37,427 bases of DNA from Hoylesella timonensis 4401737 = DSM 22865 = JCM 15640 (GTDB lineage: Bacteria > Bacteroidota > Bacteroidia > Bacteroidales > Bacteroidaceae). Location: positions 1 through 37,427 of the forward strand of contig NZ_HG417091.1 in NCBI RefSeq assembly GCF_000455445.1, given 5' to 3'. Of this stretch, positions 9,046-17,919 are shown in pieces. The notes beneath the pieces were generated by a model. The model was not told the DNA's origin and searched no databases. It saw only the letters and a list, made by a program, of their open reading frames with translations. The position numbers and the translations under genes were made by a program. Each line of letters begins with the position of its first letter. Position 1 is the stretch's first letter.

Positions 9046-9418
9046 TCTATTCGCATGGCTGTTGCTTATAGTTTGTTGCACTACATTATCGTGTGCAACA
9101 GGTAAGCCTGAGCTTCAGCTCAAAACGCAGCAATACGATTTAGGCAACTTGGACAGCGAACATCGAGTGCAGACTATCCTTGCTCCTTTTACAAATAAAG
9201 GTGGAGGGGAATTGATAATTAATAATATTAAGACCGATTGTGACTGCACAACTGTTCAGTATCCGAAGGAGGCATATAAGCACCGTTCGGGCGATAAAAT
9301 TAAAATTACAGTAGATTTAACTCCTTTCTTTCCTGGCCCAATATTAAAAAAAGTGGCTATTTATACCAATGGGCAGCCACAGCCCGTGGAGATAACCATT
9401 AAAGGACATGTTATATGA
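9020..9418 (+). CDS. DUF1573-type lipoprotein
   Basis: The 132-residue protein starts with a signal peptide and lipobox (TTLSC, Cys25). The mature region matches the DUF1573 (PF07610) pattern, an immunoglobulin-like beta-sandwich common in Bacteroidota envelopes: YDLGNLDSEHRVQTILAPFTNKGGGELIINNIKTDCDCT, then YPKEAYKHRSGDKIKITVDL and a final ITIKGHVI strand. The characteristic C-x-C pair is at residues 74 and 76. The start at 9020 lies inside the preceding gene but is needed for the signal peptide. The role of the family is not established. Confidence 0.85.
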   Translation: MINIKKTSNLFAWLLLIVCCTTLSCATGKPELQLKTQQYDLGNLDSEHRVQTILAPFTNKGGGELIINNIKTDCDCTTVQYPKEAYKHRSGDKIKITVDLTPFFPGPILKKVAIYTNGQPQPVEITIKGHVI

Positions 9419-9446
9419 ATAGGAGTAATAGATAAATGAATAGAGC

Positions 9447-9935
9447 ATGAGACGATTACGAATTTTTGCCATGCTTGTGTTGTTGCTGTGTATGGTGACT
9501 TCACCTTCCATGGCAAGTAACGAAGGTGATGTGCTGATGGTTCAGATGAAATCAGGTGACTTGTATAAATTTCACTTGACTGAGCGTCCTGTTGTTACTT
9601 TCTGGCCAGACGGAATCAAAATTGTTTCGTCCGACTTTAGTGCAGAATACAAAGACGTACAAAAAATATATTTTGAAGAATATACAACTGATGTGACCTT
9701 GCCACAAGATGTTCAAGCAAATGAGATGACTTTTACCTATCTTGATGGACATACTGTTCAGATTGACGGACTCAAAGGAAATACTGAGATTCGTGTATTT
9801 ACTTTGGAAGGTAAGATGATGTCGCTTGATATTGAAAGACAAGTTAACTCCATCAAGGTTGATTTAGCGGCTTATCCAAAGGGCATATACATTATTCGTT
9901 GTAACAATCATTCATTCAAAGTAACCAAACGATGA
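9447..9935 (+). CDS. Short secreted protein with a T9SS type A-like C-terminal domain
   Basis: The 162-residue product has an N-terminal signal peptide (cleavage likely after SMA, about residue 23). Residues 28-77 (MVQMKSGDLYKFHLTERPVVTF... then a DVQKIYFEE strand) are a short beta module I know from other Bacteroidales secreted proteins. Residues ~97-162 look like a type A type IX secretion sorting domain: TEIRVFTLEGKMM, then AAYPKGIYIIRC and the ending FKVTKR. There is almost no cargo between the two. The stop overlaps the next start by four bases (ATGA), so the two are probably co-translated. Confidence 0.75.
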   Translation: MRRLRIFAMLVLLLCMVTSPSMASNEGDVLMVQMKSGDLYKFHLTERPVVTFWPDGIKIVSSDFSAEYKDVQKIYFEEYTTDVTLPQDVQANEMTFTYLDGHTVQIDGLKGNTEIRVFTLEGKMMSLDIERQVNSIKVDLAAYPKGIYIIRCNNHSFKVTKR

Positions 9936-12148
9936 AACAAAGAATACTAACTATATTATTGCTTTTCGCCTCATTCTTTCAGGTGCAAGCCCAGCAGAAG
10001 GTTTATGTACACACGCTTGACAAAACCTTTGATTGGTTTACCTGGGAGGTGGATAGCATCACATTTAAAGAGGCTGATCCTCTTGTTGTTCCCGCTACAG
10101 CCAAGCCTGTTGACTTAGGCCTTTCGGTGCAATGGGCCGACTTCAATTTGGGTGCAACCACCGACACCGAATCCGGTCTTTTGGTAGGATGGGGTGACGT
10201 GACAGGTACCAACAGGTCGGTCAATCTGAAATACTTCCCCGTTGAGCATCCGCTGGGCAATATCATCATGAGCAAGTATGACATTGCCAAGCAGAAGTGG
10301 GGCGACCTATGGCGATTGCCATCAACTGACGAAATACAAGAGTTGATAGACCACTGTACATGGACATGGACCACAAAGAATGGCGTATCTGGTTACCAAG
10401 TTGCCAGTCAGAAGCCAGGAAATACTAATTCCATTTTCATCCCTGTCACGGGTTCGCGTACCGGAGCCATCATGGCCGAGGAAGGCGTTGCTGGTTACTA
10501 TTGGTCGGGTATCTTGGATACCGATAAGACCAACGCTGTTGCCTTGAAATTTACAGATGCCGACAAGCTGCAAACTGCCTTGAAACGTTTCATTGGCTGT
10601 AGCATCCGACCCGTCTATGGCAAATATGTACAAGCTGTATATGCTGTAACCGCTCCAGCTACAGAGGTAACCTATCAAACTGCGAATGTTAACGTTTCTC
10701 TTTCAGGAGGTATTGACCAGGTAAAAGAGTATGGTGTTTGCTATGCTAAGAATCCTGTTGACTTAGATCCTATTAAGGGGCCTAAGGTTTCAGATACAAC
10801 CATTCCTCAAGGAAATACCAAAACGTTCGTCCTCACAGATTTATCTCAGCGTACCACCTATTATTATCAAGCTTATGCTTTAGTTGGGAGTGATTACGTT
10901 TATGGAGAAAAGTTACAATTTACCACACAGCCCAAATTCCCAGAGCCTGAGATTGTAGACTTGGGGTTGTCGGTCAAATGGGCAAAGTGGAACATGGGAG
11001 CCAAAACCGAAGCCGAGTATGGAGGTTACTTTGGCTGGGGCGATCCAACGGGCGAGTTATTCTCGAATGATGTCACCGAATATGCCAAGGGGTTAGCCAC
11101 AAAAGACATTGGTGGAACCAAGTATGACATTGCACGTGCGCAGTGGGGTGGTAAGTGGCGACTGCCTACAACCAAGGAGTTAAAGGAATTAGAGAAATGC
11201 ACTTGGGCGTATACTCCAAATTACAACAATAAGGGCATCGAGGGTTGGATTGTTTCCAACAATGGCAAACAAATATTCTTCCCACGTGCAGGCTGGAGAC
11301 GGGCTGATAATACATCGCACGGCATTGGTGACGACGCCTATTATTGGTCGTCAGAGTTAGCCGACAACAGTCCAAACTCAGCCAAGTATGCTCAGCTCTT
11401 AGGAAAGAATTATGTAGAAATAGAGTTGAGTTTGAAGACTATCTTGACTCCTGTTCGTGCTGTTTATGCTGAACCTGGCGAAAACTACACACCCGATCCG
11501 ACACCTAATCCAGGTACTGATCCTACGCCAAATCCAAATCCCGACCCAGGTCCTACCCCAGAGCCACCATCTCCTACAGCTGGAAAAGCAGTTGATTTGG
11601 GCGTGTCTGTCATGTGGTCCGACCGTAACGTCGGTGCTGTTAAGGCTTCAGATGCTGGTAAGTATTTCGCTTGGGCTGAAATCAGTGACAAGACCGAGTA
11701 CACCAGGCAAAGTTACACTGCCGGATATGATACTTTGACCGGAGCGTTCACCGACTCCGTTTCCGTGAGCCACATTGCTGGGAGTAAGTTTGATGCTGCC
11801 CGTGTATTGTGGGGCGGAACATGGCGAATGCCAACCGATGACGAGGTGGGTGAGCTGAAGAGCAATTGCACACTGGAATGGACGTTCCAAGATGGAGTTC
11901 CCGGTTATCTGATTACGAATAAGAAAAATGTCAAGAACCATATCTTCCTGCCTGCTGCAGGTTATAACAATGGAACTTCAGTTGGTGGCAACGGATCGTT
12001 TGGAAAGTATTGGACAGACCGAATTTATACTTATAAGGACTCGAGCAAGAGCACTGCCTATGCCCTGTCTTTAGCCAGTAGCGGTTTCTATGCAAGCAGT
12101 ATGCCCAGGGAATATGGTGCCTTGATCAGGCCTGTGATGAATTATTAA
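9932..12148 (+). CDS. Secreted protein with three FISUMP-like domains
   Basis: The 738-residue protein has a signal peptide (cleavage about residue 20, VQAQ) and a short module 22-48 ending EVDSITFKE. Three tandem copies of a ~170-residue domain follow at about 58-229, 340-512 and 552-738. Each has VDLGLSVxWA...NxGA at the start, a central KYDIAxxxWGGxWRLPTxxE, a Cys in the CTW/CTL motif, then IFLPxAG and YYWSS or KYWTD. This resembles the 'Fibrobacter succinogenes major paralogous' and DUF1566 type. A fibronectin III-like segment lies at ~234-333 and a Pro/Asp/Asn-rich linker at 520-549. Adhesion or glycan contact is plausible but unproven. The operon continues into the OmpA gene 21 bases later. 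Confidence 0.8.
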   Translation: MKQRILTILLLFASFFQVQAQQKVYVHTLDKTFDWFTWEVDSITFKEADPLVVPATAKPVDLGLSVQWADFNLGATTDTESGLLVGWGDVTGTNRSVNLKYFPVEHPLGNIIMSKYDIAKQKWGDLWRLPSTDEIQELIDHCTWTWTTKNGVSGYQVASQKPGNTNSIFIPVTGSRTGAIMAEEGVAGYYWSGILDTDKTNAVALKFTDADKLQTALKRFIGCSIRPVYGKYVQAVYAVTAPATEVTYQTANVNVSLSGGIDQVKEYGVCYAKNPVDLDPIKGPKVSDTTIPQGNTKTFVLTDLSQRTTYYYQAYALVGSDYVYGEKLQFTTQPKFPEPEIVDLGLSVKWAKWNMGAKTEAEYGGYFGWGDPTGELFSNDVTEYAKGLATKDIGGTKYDIARAQWGGKWRLPTTKELKELEKCTWAYTPNYNNKGIEGWIVSNNGKQIFFPRAGWRRADNTSHGIGDDAYYWSSELADNSPNSAKYAQLLGKNYVEIELSLKTILTPVRAVYAEPGENYTPDPTPNPGTDPTPNPNPDPGPTPEPPSPTAGKAVDLGVSVMWSDRNVGAVKASDAGKYFAWAEISDKTEYTRQSYTAGYDTLTGAFTDSVSVSHIAGSKFDAARVLWGGTWRMPTDDEVGELKSNCTLEWTFQDGVPGYLITNKKNVKNHIFLPAAGYNNGTSVGGNGSFGKYWTDRIYTYKDSSKSTAYALSLASSGFYASSMPREYGALIRPVMNY

Positions 12149-12169
12149 TTTTATCTAAATACAGTAATT

Positions 12170-13324
12170 ATGAAAAAGTTTAAGAAAACTTTCATGGCTG
12201 TTGCTCTGTTGTCTATGAGCGCTGCCACCGCTTTTGCACAAGCTACTTACACTGATGCGAACAACAACGAGTATCAGTTTAAGAAACATGCTTTCCTGAA
12301 TCTTCAGGGTGGTGCACAGTACACACTTGGCGAAGCTAAGTTTGACAAATTGTTGTCTCCAAATGTACAGTTGGGTCTTGGTTATCAGTTCTCACCTGTC
12401 TTTGCATTGCGTTTGCAAGCCAATGGCTGGCAGAGCAAGGGAGGCTGGAATGGTTATGAGTTGGCTCGTACTGGTAATCCATACACTGCTGACTATAAAT
12501 TTAATTATGTAGCTCCAGGTTTGGATTTGATGTTTAATTTATCAAATTTATTCTGTGGCTGGAATCCTAACCGAGTATTCAACGTAACAGCTTTCTTAGG
12601 CGGTGGTGCAAACATCGCATGGAAAAATGATGAGGTGAATGCCATTGCCAAGACCTTGAAGAATTTGGACAACTATCAGTTGCAGAATTTATGGGATGGT
12701 ACTAAAGTACAGCCTTATGGCCGTGGTGGTGTTGAATTGGCTTTCCGCTTGAGCGATGCCGTTAGCTTCTTGGTAGAGGGTAACGCCAACATCTTGAGTG
12801 ACAAGTACAACTCCAAGAAAGCTGACAATCCTGACTGGTACTTCAATGCTTTGGCTGGATTCCGTATCAACTTAGGAAAGACCTATAAGAAGGTTGAAGC
12901 TCCTGCACCCGAGCCAGCTCCTGTTCAAGAGTATGTAGAGCCTACACCTGCTCCAACTCCAGCACCTGAGGTTAAAGAAGAAGTGGTTGAAAAGAAAGTA
13001 GAACCTTTCCGTCGTGACGTATTCTTCCTGATTAACTCTGCTAAGATTCGTAACTCAGAAGCAGGTAAGATACAAGAAATGGTAGACTACCTCAATGCCA
13101 ACCCTAACGCAAAGGTATCTGTTACAGGTTATGCTGATGCTGGTACTGGTAACAATAGAATTAACGACCGCTTGGCTCGTCTTCGTGCTCAAATCGTAGT
13201 GAAGACCTTAAAGGAGAAGTACAATATCCCTGCCGATCGCATTATTTCAGATTCAAAGGGTTCAAGAGTACAACCATTTGCTGTAAACAATAAAAACCGC
13301 GTTACGATTTGTATCGCAGAATAA
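12170..13324 (+). CDS. OmpA-family outer-membrane protein
   Basis: The 384-residue protein has a signal peptide ending near AFAQ (residue 24), an eight-strand-type beta-barrel at about 35-236, a Pro/Ala/Glu-rich linker (243-275) and an OmpA C-terminal domain (283-383). That domain has TGYADAGTGNNRINDRLARLRA, with Asp323 and Arg339 at the positions that normally bind the diaminopimelate of peptidoglycan. It should link the outer membrane to the cell wall. It is the last gene of the envelope operon and is followed by a strong terminator. Confidence 0.92.
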   Translation: MKKFKKTFMAVALLSMSAATAFAQATYTDANNNEYQFKKHAFLNLQGGAQYTLGEAKFDKLLSPNVQLGLGYQFSPVFALRLQANGWQSKGGWNGYELARTGNPYTADYKFNYVAPGLDLMFNLSNLFCGWNPNRVFNVTAFLGGGANIAWKNDEVNAIAKTLKNLDNYQLQNLWDGTKVQPYGRGGVELAFRLSDAVSFLVEGNANILSDKYNSKKADNPDWYFNALAGFRINLGKTYKKVEAPAPEPAPVQEYVEPTPAPTPAPEVKEEVVEKKVEPFRRDVFFLINSAKIRNSEAGKIQEMVDYLNANPNAKVSVTGYADAGTGNNRINDRLARLRAQIVVKTLKEKYNIPADRIISDSKGSRVQPFAVNNKNRVTICIAE

Positions 13325-13347
13325 TACTTACGATATAAAGTTGCATT

Positions 13348-13382
13348 AAAAAGAGAGCTCATCATGTTGGGCTCTCTTTTTT
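13348..13382 (+). terminator. Intrinsic terminator after the OmpA-family gene
   Basis: AAAAAGAGAGC (13348-13358) pairs perfectly over 11 bp with GCTCTCTTTTT (13371-13381) around a 12-base loop, with T residues at the 3' end. The T-run contributes the -33 box of the ridA promoter. Confidence 0.88.
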
Positions 13383-13411
13383 GCATGATTCAGATTTTAT
13401 GATTAAATTTG
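13380..13411 (+). promoter_or_regulatory. ridA promoter
   Basis: TTTG at 13380-13383, a 20-base spacer and TAAATTTG at 13404-13411 match the Bacteroidota promoter exactly. The -33 box lies in the T-run of the upstream terminator. The expected leader is only ~20 nt, ending at the ATG at 13439. Confidence 0.75.
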
Positions 13412-13438
13412 CATCATCATCCTATAAAACATAACATA

Positions 13439-13816
13439 ATGAAATCAGTACATTCAGAAAAGGCTCCAGCTGCAGTTGGACCTTACAGTCAGGCTATCGA
13501 AGCCAACAGCTTTGTTTTTGCATCTGGTCAATTACCAATAGATCCTTCAACAGGAAAGTTTCCCGAGGGTGGTATCAAGGAGCAAACACGTCAGTCCATC
13601 CTTAATGCTCAAGCGGTATTAAAAGCCGCTGGGTTAGACTTGTCCAAAGTAATCAAGACAACGGTGTATCTATCCGATATGGCCAACTTTGGTGCCATGA
13701 ACGAAGTGTATGCAGAGTTCTTTGCAGAGCCTTATCCAGCTCGCTCTGCTGTTGCTGTACGCACACTCCCTAAGGAAGCTTTGGTAGAAGTAGAGTGCAT
13801 CGCAGTGAAAGCATAA
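13439..13816 (+). CDS. ridA: RidA-family 2-iminobutanoate/2-iminopropanoate deaminase
   Basis: RidA hydrolyses reactive enamine/imine intermediates from PLP enzymes such as threonine dehydratase, protecting other PLP enzymes. The 125-residue product has the whole family pattern: KAPAAVGPYSQAI at the start, FASGQLPIDPSTG, KTTVYLSDM and YPARSAVAVRTLPKEALVEVE. Arg102 and Glu118 match the conserved substrate-binding Arg and nearby Glu. An ATG at 13409 is in frame but lies on the promoter -7 box, so 13439 is the true start. The gene is monocistronic and convergent with asd. Confidence 0.94.
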   Translation: MKSVHSEKAPAAVGPYSQAIEANSFVFASGQLPIDPSTGKFPEGGIKEQTRQSILNAQAVLKAAGLDLSKVIKTTVYLSDMANFGAMNEVYAEFFAEPYPARSAVAVRTLPKEALVEVECIAVKA

Positions 13817-13823
13817 AAGTTAA

Positions 13824-13886
13824 TTGCAACGGAATTTCACGGATTTGCGTACTACATCTGTGCCATTCCGTGAAATTCCGTTGCAA
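13824..13886. repeat. 20-bp perfect inverted repeat between convergent ridA and asd
   Basis: The arm at 13824-13843 (TTGCAACGGAATTTCACGGA) is the exact reverse complement of 13867-13886, with a 23-base loop. There is no T-run on either side, so it is not a standard intrinsic terminator, but it could attenuate transcription from both directions. The arms contain a GGAATTTCACGG motif that looks like a dispersed repeat. Confidence 0.85.
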
Positions 13887-13951
13887 TAGTAAGATATTTC
13901 ACTGAGCTTTAGATTTGTGGTTACAATAATGAGCTTTCAGTGAAAGTATCG

Positions 13952-13990
13952 AAAAAAGGAGAAAGGCTGGTTCTTTTATCTCTCCTTTTT
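13952..13990 (-). terminator. asd terminator overlapping its 3' end
   Basis: On the minus strand AAAAAGGAGA (13990 to 13981) pairs with TCTCCTTTTTT (13962 to 13952), giving a 10-bp stem and U-tract. The 5' arm is inside the last codons of asd (Lys-Lys-Glu-Arg). Confidence 0.7.
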
Positions 13991-14983
13991 GATTAAATAT
14001 TCTGCAATTTGCACAGCATTCAGTGCAGCACCCTTGCGAATCTGATCGCCCGTTAGCCATAGCGTGATACTGTTGTCGTCTGCCAAGTCTTTGCGGATGC
14101 GACCAACATAGATGTCATCGTGACCAGCTGATTCCAAAGGCATGGGGTAAAGTCCTGCATTAGGGTCATCCTTCACCTTACAACCAGGTGCAGCAGCTAT
14201 TGCCTTGCGCACCTCTTCAACATCAAGTGGCTTTTCGGTTTCTATCCATACTGATTCAGAGTGCGAACGAAGCGAAGACACGCGTACGCAAGTGGCACTC
14301 GTCTTGATGTCCGAATGCATGATTTTTTGCGTCTCGTTAAACATTTTCATCTCTTCCTTGGTGTAACCGTTCTCTGTGAACACATCTATTTGCGGAATGA
14401 CATTGTATGCCAACTGATGTGGAAATTTCTGAATGGTTTTCACCTCGCCCGTTTCCACTAACTCTTTATACTGTTGCTGTACTTCTGCCATGGCTGCCGC
14501 TCCAGCTCCGCTTGCACTTTGGTAGGAGGAAATGCGAACCCGTTTGATGTGACTTAGTTGCTCAATGGGTTTCAGTACCACCACCATCATAATGGTCGTG
14601 CAATTGGGATTGGCAATAATGTTGCGTGGACGAACGAGTGCATCTTCAGCGTTCACCTCGGGTACTACTAACGGCACGTCCTTATCCATGCGGAATGCAC
14701 TAGAATTGTCAATCATAATGGCTCCATGTTTTGTGATGGTCTCGGCAAACTCTTTAGAAATGCCACCACCAGCAGAGGTAAAGGCAAAATCGACACCTTT
14801 GAAATCATCGTTGTGCTGAAGACGTTTCACCGTGTAGTCTTTACCCTTAAAGTTGTATGTCTTACCTGCGCTGCGTTCAGAGCCGAACAACACTAAATCG
14901 TCGATAGGGAAATTACGTTCTTCCAAAATGCGTAAAAATTCCTGACCTACTGCGCCACTTGCGCCTACTATTGCTACTTTCAT
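13976..14983 (-). CDS. asd: Aspartate-semialdehyde dehydrogenase
   Basis: Asd reduces aspartyl-4-phosphate to aspartate semialdehyde with NADPH, the branch point to lysine/diaminopimelate, threonine and methionine. The 335-residue protein has the Rossmann loop GASGAVG at 7-13, the catalytic Cys128 in ANPNCTT and His241 in [13 protein letters not shown] as the general base. The length and the ASGAGAAAM segment are typical. A -7 box (CAAATTTA on the plus strand, 15048-15055) lies 65 bases upstream. The gene stands alone and is convergent with ridA. Confidence 0.96.
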   Translation of the reverse strand: MKVAIVGASGAVGQEFLRILEERNFPIDDLVLFGSERSAGKTYNFKGKDYTVKRLQHNDDFKGVDFAFTSAGGGISKEFAETITKHGAIMIDNSSAFRMDKDVPLVVPEVNAEDALVRPRNIIANPNCTTIMMVVVLKPIEQLSHIKRVRISSYQSASGAGAAAMAEVQQQYKELVETGEVKTIQKFPHQLAYNVIPQIDVFTENGYTKEEMKMFNETQKIMHSDIKTSATCVRVSSLRSHSESVWIETEKPLDVEEVRKAIAAAPGCKVKDDPNAGLYPMPLESAGHDDIYVGRIRKDLADDNSITLWLTGDQIRKGAALNAVQIAEYLIKKER

Positions 14984-15047
14984 TGTCGTATCTATTTTTA
15001 TTAAAACTGAGCAAAGCTCAAACTTCTTTTATGTACATAGTACCCGA

Positions 15048-15055
15048 CAAATTTA
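15048..15055 (-). promoter_or_regulatory. asd -7 promoter box
   Basis: Read on the minus strand this is TAAATTTG, a full match to TAnnTTTG. No clear -33 TTTG lies at the right spacing upstream. The leader would be about 60 nt. Confidence 0.5.
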
Positions 15056-15223
15056 CATAAAAACTATGATTTATAAGCCTATGGAATAAAGAAAATGCTT
15101 TTTTCTTTAAGTTATGCCGGCTCTTTCATTGAAGAATGATATTTTTACCATGAAAAATATCAAAAATATAGTTTCTGTAAAATTGAAAGTACATTAGAAC
15201 GAAGAAGAATTAATGCTGAATTT

Positions 15224-15590
15224 TCTTTACAAACACCCTCTCAAAACTCGCATGAAAACATCCAACGGCAATGTTGGTCGCAAATACGCGAATTATGAGC
15301 AACTTTCATAACCCATTGCTATTTAGAGTATTGCGTATAAATCATTTCCTTTCTTTCGTATTTTCACCACTTTTTGGCGACTGAAGCATTAAGATAAGGT
15401 TGCTATTTGCATGCTTTAATGTCGTTGAAGTATGTGAATAACACCTCTAAAGAGTGTTTCCAAGAGCGTTAAGTCGATGTTCCAACTTGAAAAGGCATCA
15501 ATTTTGGCAAAATCAGCTCATTTTTGCATGTCGTTTGCCTATTAATTTTTTCTATTTTGAAGATTTTGGATGACCGTTTTTTGGTAAAAT
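15224..15590 (+). repeat. Intergenic repeat family, copy A
   Basis: This stretch fills most of the ~800-base gap between asd and the antiporter gene. It aligns by eye with 37208-37427, sharing exact blocks such as 15276-15291 with 37264-37279 and 15405-15419 with 37393-37407. It aligns more loosely with 24901-25240. The 5' core can fold: CTCGCAT 15247-15253 faces ACGCGA 15286-15291, enclosing CCAAC/GTTGG. No coding frame is conserved between copies. The DNA between 15056 and 15223 is A/T-rich with no feature I can name. Confidence 0.7.
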
Positions 15591-15691
15591 AAAAGGACAA
15601 AAATGCTATTTGAAAAGTGCTTTTGTTGATTCCGCCCTCAAAGAAAAAACTCTTTCTTTATCCCACTCGCTGATAATTCGGAAAATTTATC

Positions 15692-15699
15692 TACATTTG
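15692..15699 (+). promoter_or_regulatory. -7 promoter box of the antiporter operon
   Basis: TACATTTG matches TAnnTTTG. The -33 side is weak: a CTG 19 bases upstream. The leader repeat starts 3 bases after this box, the same arrangement as at purB. Confidence 0.55.
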
Positions 15700-15702
15700 C
15701 AT

Positions 15703-15763
15703 AAGGTAGGCTGCGCCTCAACAGAGAAAATAAATTTCCTCTGTCTTCGGCTTGCACTACCTT
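15703..15763 (+). repeat. Structured leader repeat, copy 2 (antiporter 5' UTR)
   Basis: AAGGTAG 15703-15709 pairs with CTACCTT 15757-15763 (7 bp). TGC+GCC 15712-15717 pairs with GGC 15749-15751 and GCA 15754-15756 across a TT bulge. ACAGAG 15721-15726 pairs with CTCTGT 15739-15744 around a 12-base A/T loop. The element ends 23 bases before the start codon, so it occupies nearly the whole leader. It shares its core with 97-161. Confidence 0.65.
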
Positions 15764-15786
15764 TGATGTGTAAAAAAACTAACCGC

Positions 15787-17919
15787 ATGATATCAGCATA
15801 TTTCCCCATTACGGACCCCACTTTGGTGTTTTTAGTAGTATTATCGGTCATACTCTTGGCACCGATAATCATGGGAAAATTGCGTATTCCCCATATCATT
15901 GGCATGGTGCTGGCTGGCGTTGTGTTAGGGAAGTATGGACTAAATATCTTGGTTCGTGACAACTCGTTCGAATTGTTTGGCAAAGTAGGGCTGTATTACA
16001 TCATGTTCTTGGCATCGCTCGAAATGGAGATGGAAGGGGTGAAGAAGAACAAATATCGTATGTTGACGTTCGGTCTTCTTACCTTTGCAGTACCCCTTGT
16101 GCTGGTTTATTTTTCATGTGTTTACATTTTACATTTCTCCGCACAGGCTTCGTTGCTGTTGGGGTGCATCATGTCCTCCAATACCCTTATTGCTTATCCC
16201 ATAGTAAGCCGATATGGATTGCAGCGCAAACCCAGTGTGATGCTGAGTGTCGGTGCCACTATGCTGTCGCTGTTGTTAGCGTTAGTGCTGTTGGCAGGCA
16301 TTGTCTCTTCTGCTGAAAGTGGGTCGGATGTGGGATTTTGGTTGATGCTCACGCTGAAATTTGCCATCTATTGTGCCGCCATGATTCTTTTGATTCCCCG
16401 ATTTACACGTTACTTTCTGCGTCGCTATAGTGATGCGGTGATGCAGTATGTGTTTGTAATGGCGATGATGTTCATGAGCGCAGCCCTGAGTGAAGCCGTT
16501 GGTTTTGAAGGTATATTTGGAGCTTTTTTTGCAGGTTTGATACTGAACCGTTATATACCAGCCGTTTCTCCACTGATGAACAGGATAGAGTTTATAGGCA
16601 ATGCGCTGTTTATCCCTTACTTCTTGATAGGAGTGGGAATGCTCATCAATTTGCGAATCCTCTTTGCAGGCGGGCAAGTAGTGTTCTTCCTGTTGGTGAT
16701 AACCTTTGTGGGAACCGTAGGAAAAATGTTAGCTGCCTATCTTGCGAGCCATCGTTTTCAGCTTCCACTCTCTTCGGGAACGATGATGTTTGGATTGACT
16801 TCGGCGCATGCCGCAGGAGCTATTGCCATGGTGATGGTAGGGATGAGGATAGAACTGTCGCCGGGAGAGTTTCTTGTGAATGATGAAATTCTCAATAGTG
16901 TGGTGCTGATGATACTACTCACCTGCATCATTTCCTCGTTGATCACAGAGCGTTCTGCCCAGAAAATAACATTACGTGACCAGCAAATTGCATCGGATGA
17001 AGAGGCGTCTCTCGATGATGAGCATATCCTTGTTCCTATAAAATATCCCAATTATGCCGAACAACTCATTGGTTTGGCAATCTTAATGAAAAGCCGAAAG
17101 CTCAACAGACCACTCACGGCTATTAACGTGGTGTATGAAGATGAGCAAATGCGAGTGAATCAGGAAAAAGGCAAACATTTATTAGAACAAGTTACTCGTT
17201 ATGCGGCAGGGTCGGATGTGCAAGTACAATCGCAGGTGAGAATAGCCGTGAATATCGCCAATGGCATCAAGCATGCTTTCCAAGAATTTCACGCAAACGA
17301 GATAATTATTGGGATGCACACGCACGCTGAGGTTTCAAAGAAGTTCTGGGGGCAATTTCATCAAAGTTTGTTTAACGGATTGAATTGTCAGATTATCATG
17401 GCAAGACTGATGCAACCCCTCAACACGCTCCGCCGTATTGTGGTGGCAGTACCTTCGAGAGCTCAATTTGAACCGGGCTTCTACCGATGGTTGGAACGCC
17501 TTTTGCGTATGGCGACGCATTTAGATTGCCGAATAGAGTTTCATGGCAGACAAGACACATTAGCGTTGATAAGTGCGTATATACAAGAGAAGCATCCTGT
17601 GGTGAGAGCGGCATTTAAGGACATGGAACACTGGAATCAGTTTCCGCAGTTGGCTTCTACGATTGCCGACGATCACATGTTTGTGGTCATTACAGCGCGC
17701 AAAGGCACCGTTTCTTATAAAAATGCGTTAGAAGAATTGGCAGAAGAAATAAGACAGAACTTTTCTGGGAAAACGATTCTCATTGTTTTCCCCGACCAAT
17801 ATGGGGCTGTAGAGGGCGATATGACCTACTCTCAATCCCAACATCAGGAAGAACGTTCGGCGTATGACGTTGTTGGAGGATGGATAAAGAATAAAATTGA
17901 AAAAACAAAAAAGATATGA
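15787..17919 (+). CDS. CPA2-type cation:proton antiporter with C-terminal UspA-like region
   Basis: The 710-residue protein has an N-terminal membrane domain (about residues 8-400) of the Na+/H+ exchanger type (PF00999), with around 12 hydrophobic segments, the inner helix [16 protein letters not shown] and a [17 protein letters not shown] helix typical of CPA2 carriers. Residues ~420-700 are soluble and carry two segments resembling universal-stress-protein folds (HILVPIKYP..., [11 protein letters not shown]...). There is no TrkA-N domain as in KefB/C. The exchanged ion cannot be told from sequence. I chose the ATG at 15787 because it leads into the first helix; 15766 (MCKKTNRM) is possible. 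Upstream open frame to 15610 is leader-repeat sequence. The stop overlaps the lolD-like start by four bases. Confidence 0.9.
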   Translation: MISAYFPITDPTLVFLVVLSVILLAPIIMGKLRIPHIIGMVLAGVVLGKYGLNILVRDNSFELFGKVGLYYIMFLASLEMEMEGVKKNKYRMLTFGLLTFAVPLVLVYFSCVYILHFSAQASLLLGCIMSSNTLIAYPIVSRYGLQRKPSVMLSVGATMLSLLLALVLLAGIVSSAESGSDVGFWLMLTLKFAIYCAAMILLIPRFTRYFLRRYSDAVMQYVFVMAMMFMSAALSEAVGFEGIFGAFFAGLILNRYIPAVSPLMNRIEFIGNALFIPYFLIGVGMLINLRILFAGGQVVFFLLVITFVGTVGKMLAAYLASHRFQLPLSSGTMMFGLTSAHAAGAIAMVMVGMRIELSPGEFLVNDEILNSVVLMILLTCIISSLITERSAQKITLRDQQIASDEEASLDDEHILVPIKYPNYAEQLIGLAILMKSRKLNRPLTAINVVYEDEQMRVNQEKGKHLLEQVTRYAAGSDVQVQSQVRIAVNIANGIKHAFQEFHANEIIIGMHTHAEVSKKFWGQFHQSLFNGLNCQIIMARLMQPLNTLRRIVVAVPSRAQFEPGFYRWLERLLRMATHLDCRIEFHGRQDTLALISAYIQEKHPVVRAAFKDMEHWNQFPQLASTIADDHMFVVITARKGTVSYKNALEELAEEIRQNFSGKTILIVFPDQYGAVEGDMTYSQSQHQEERSAYDVVGGWIKNKIEKTKKI

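Noticed and set aside
15610..15786. N-terminal extension of the antiporter in an open frame
   Set aside because: It spans the promoter box and the leader repeat. Its translation resembles the purB leader translation only because the repeat is shared.
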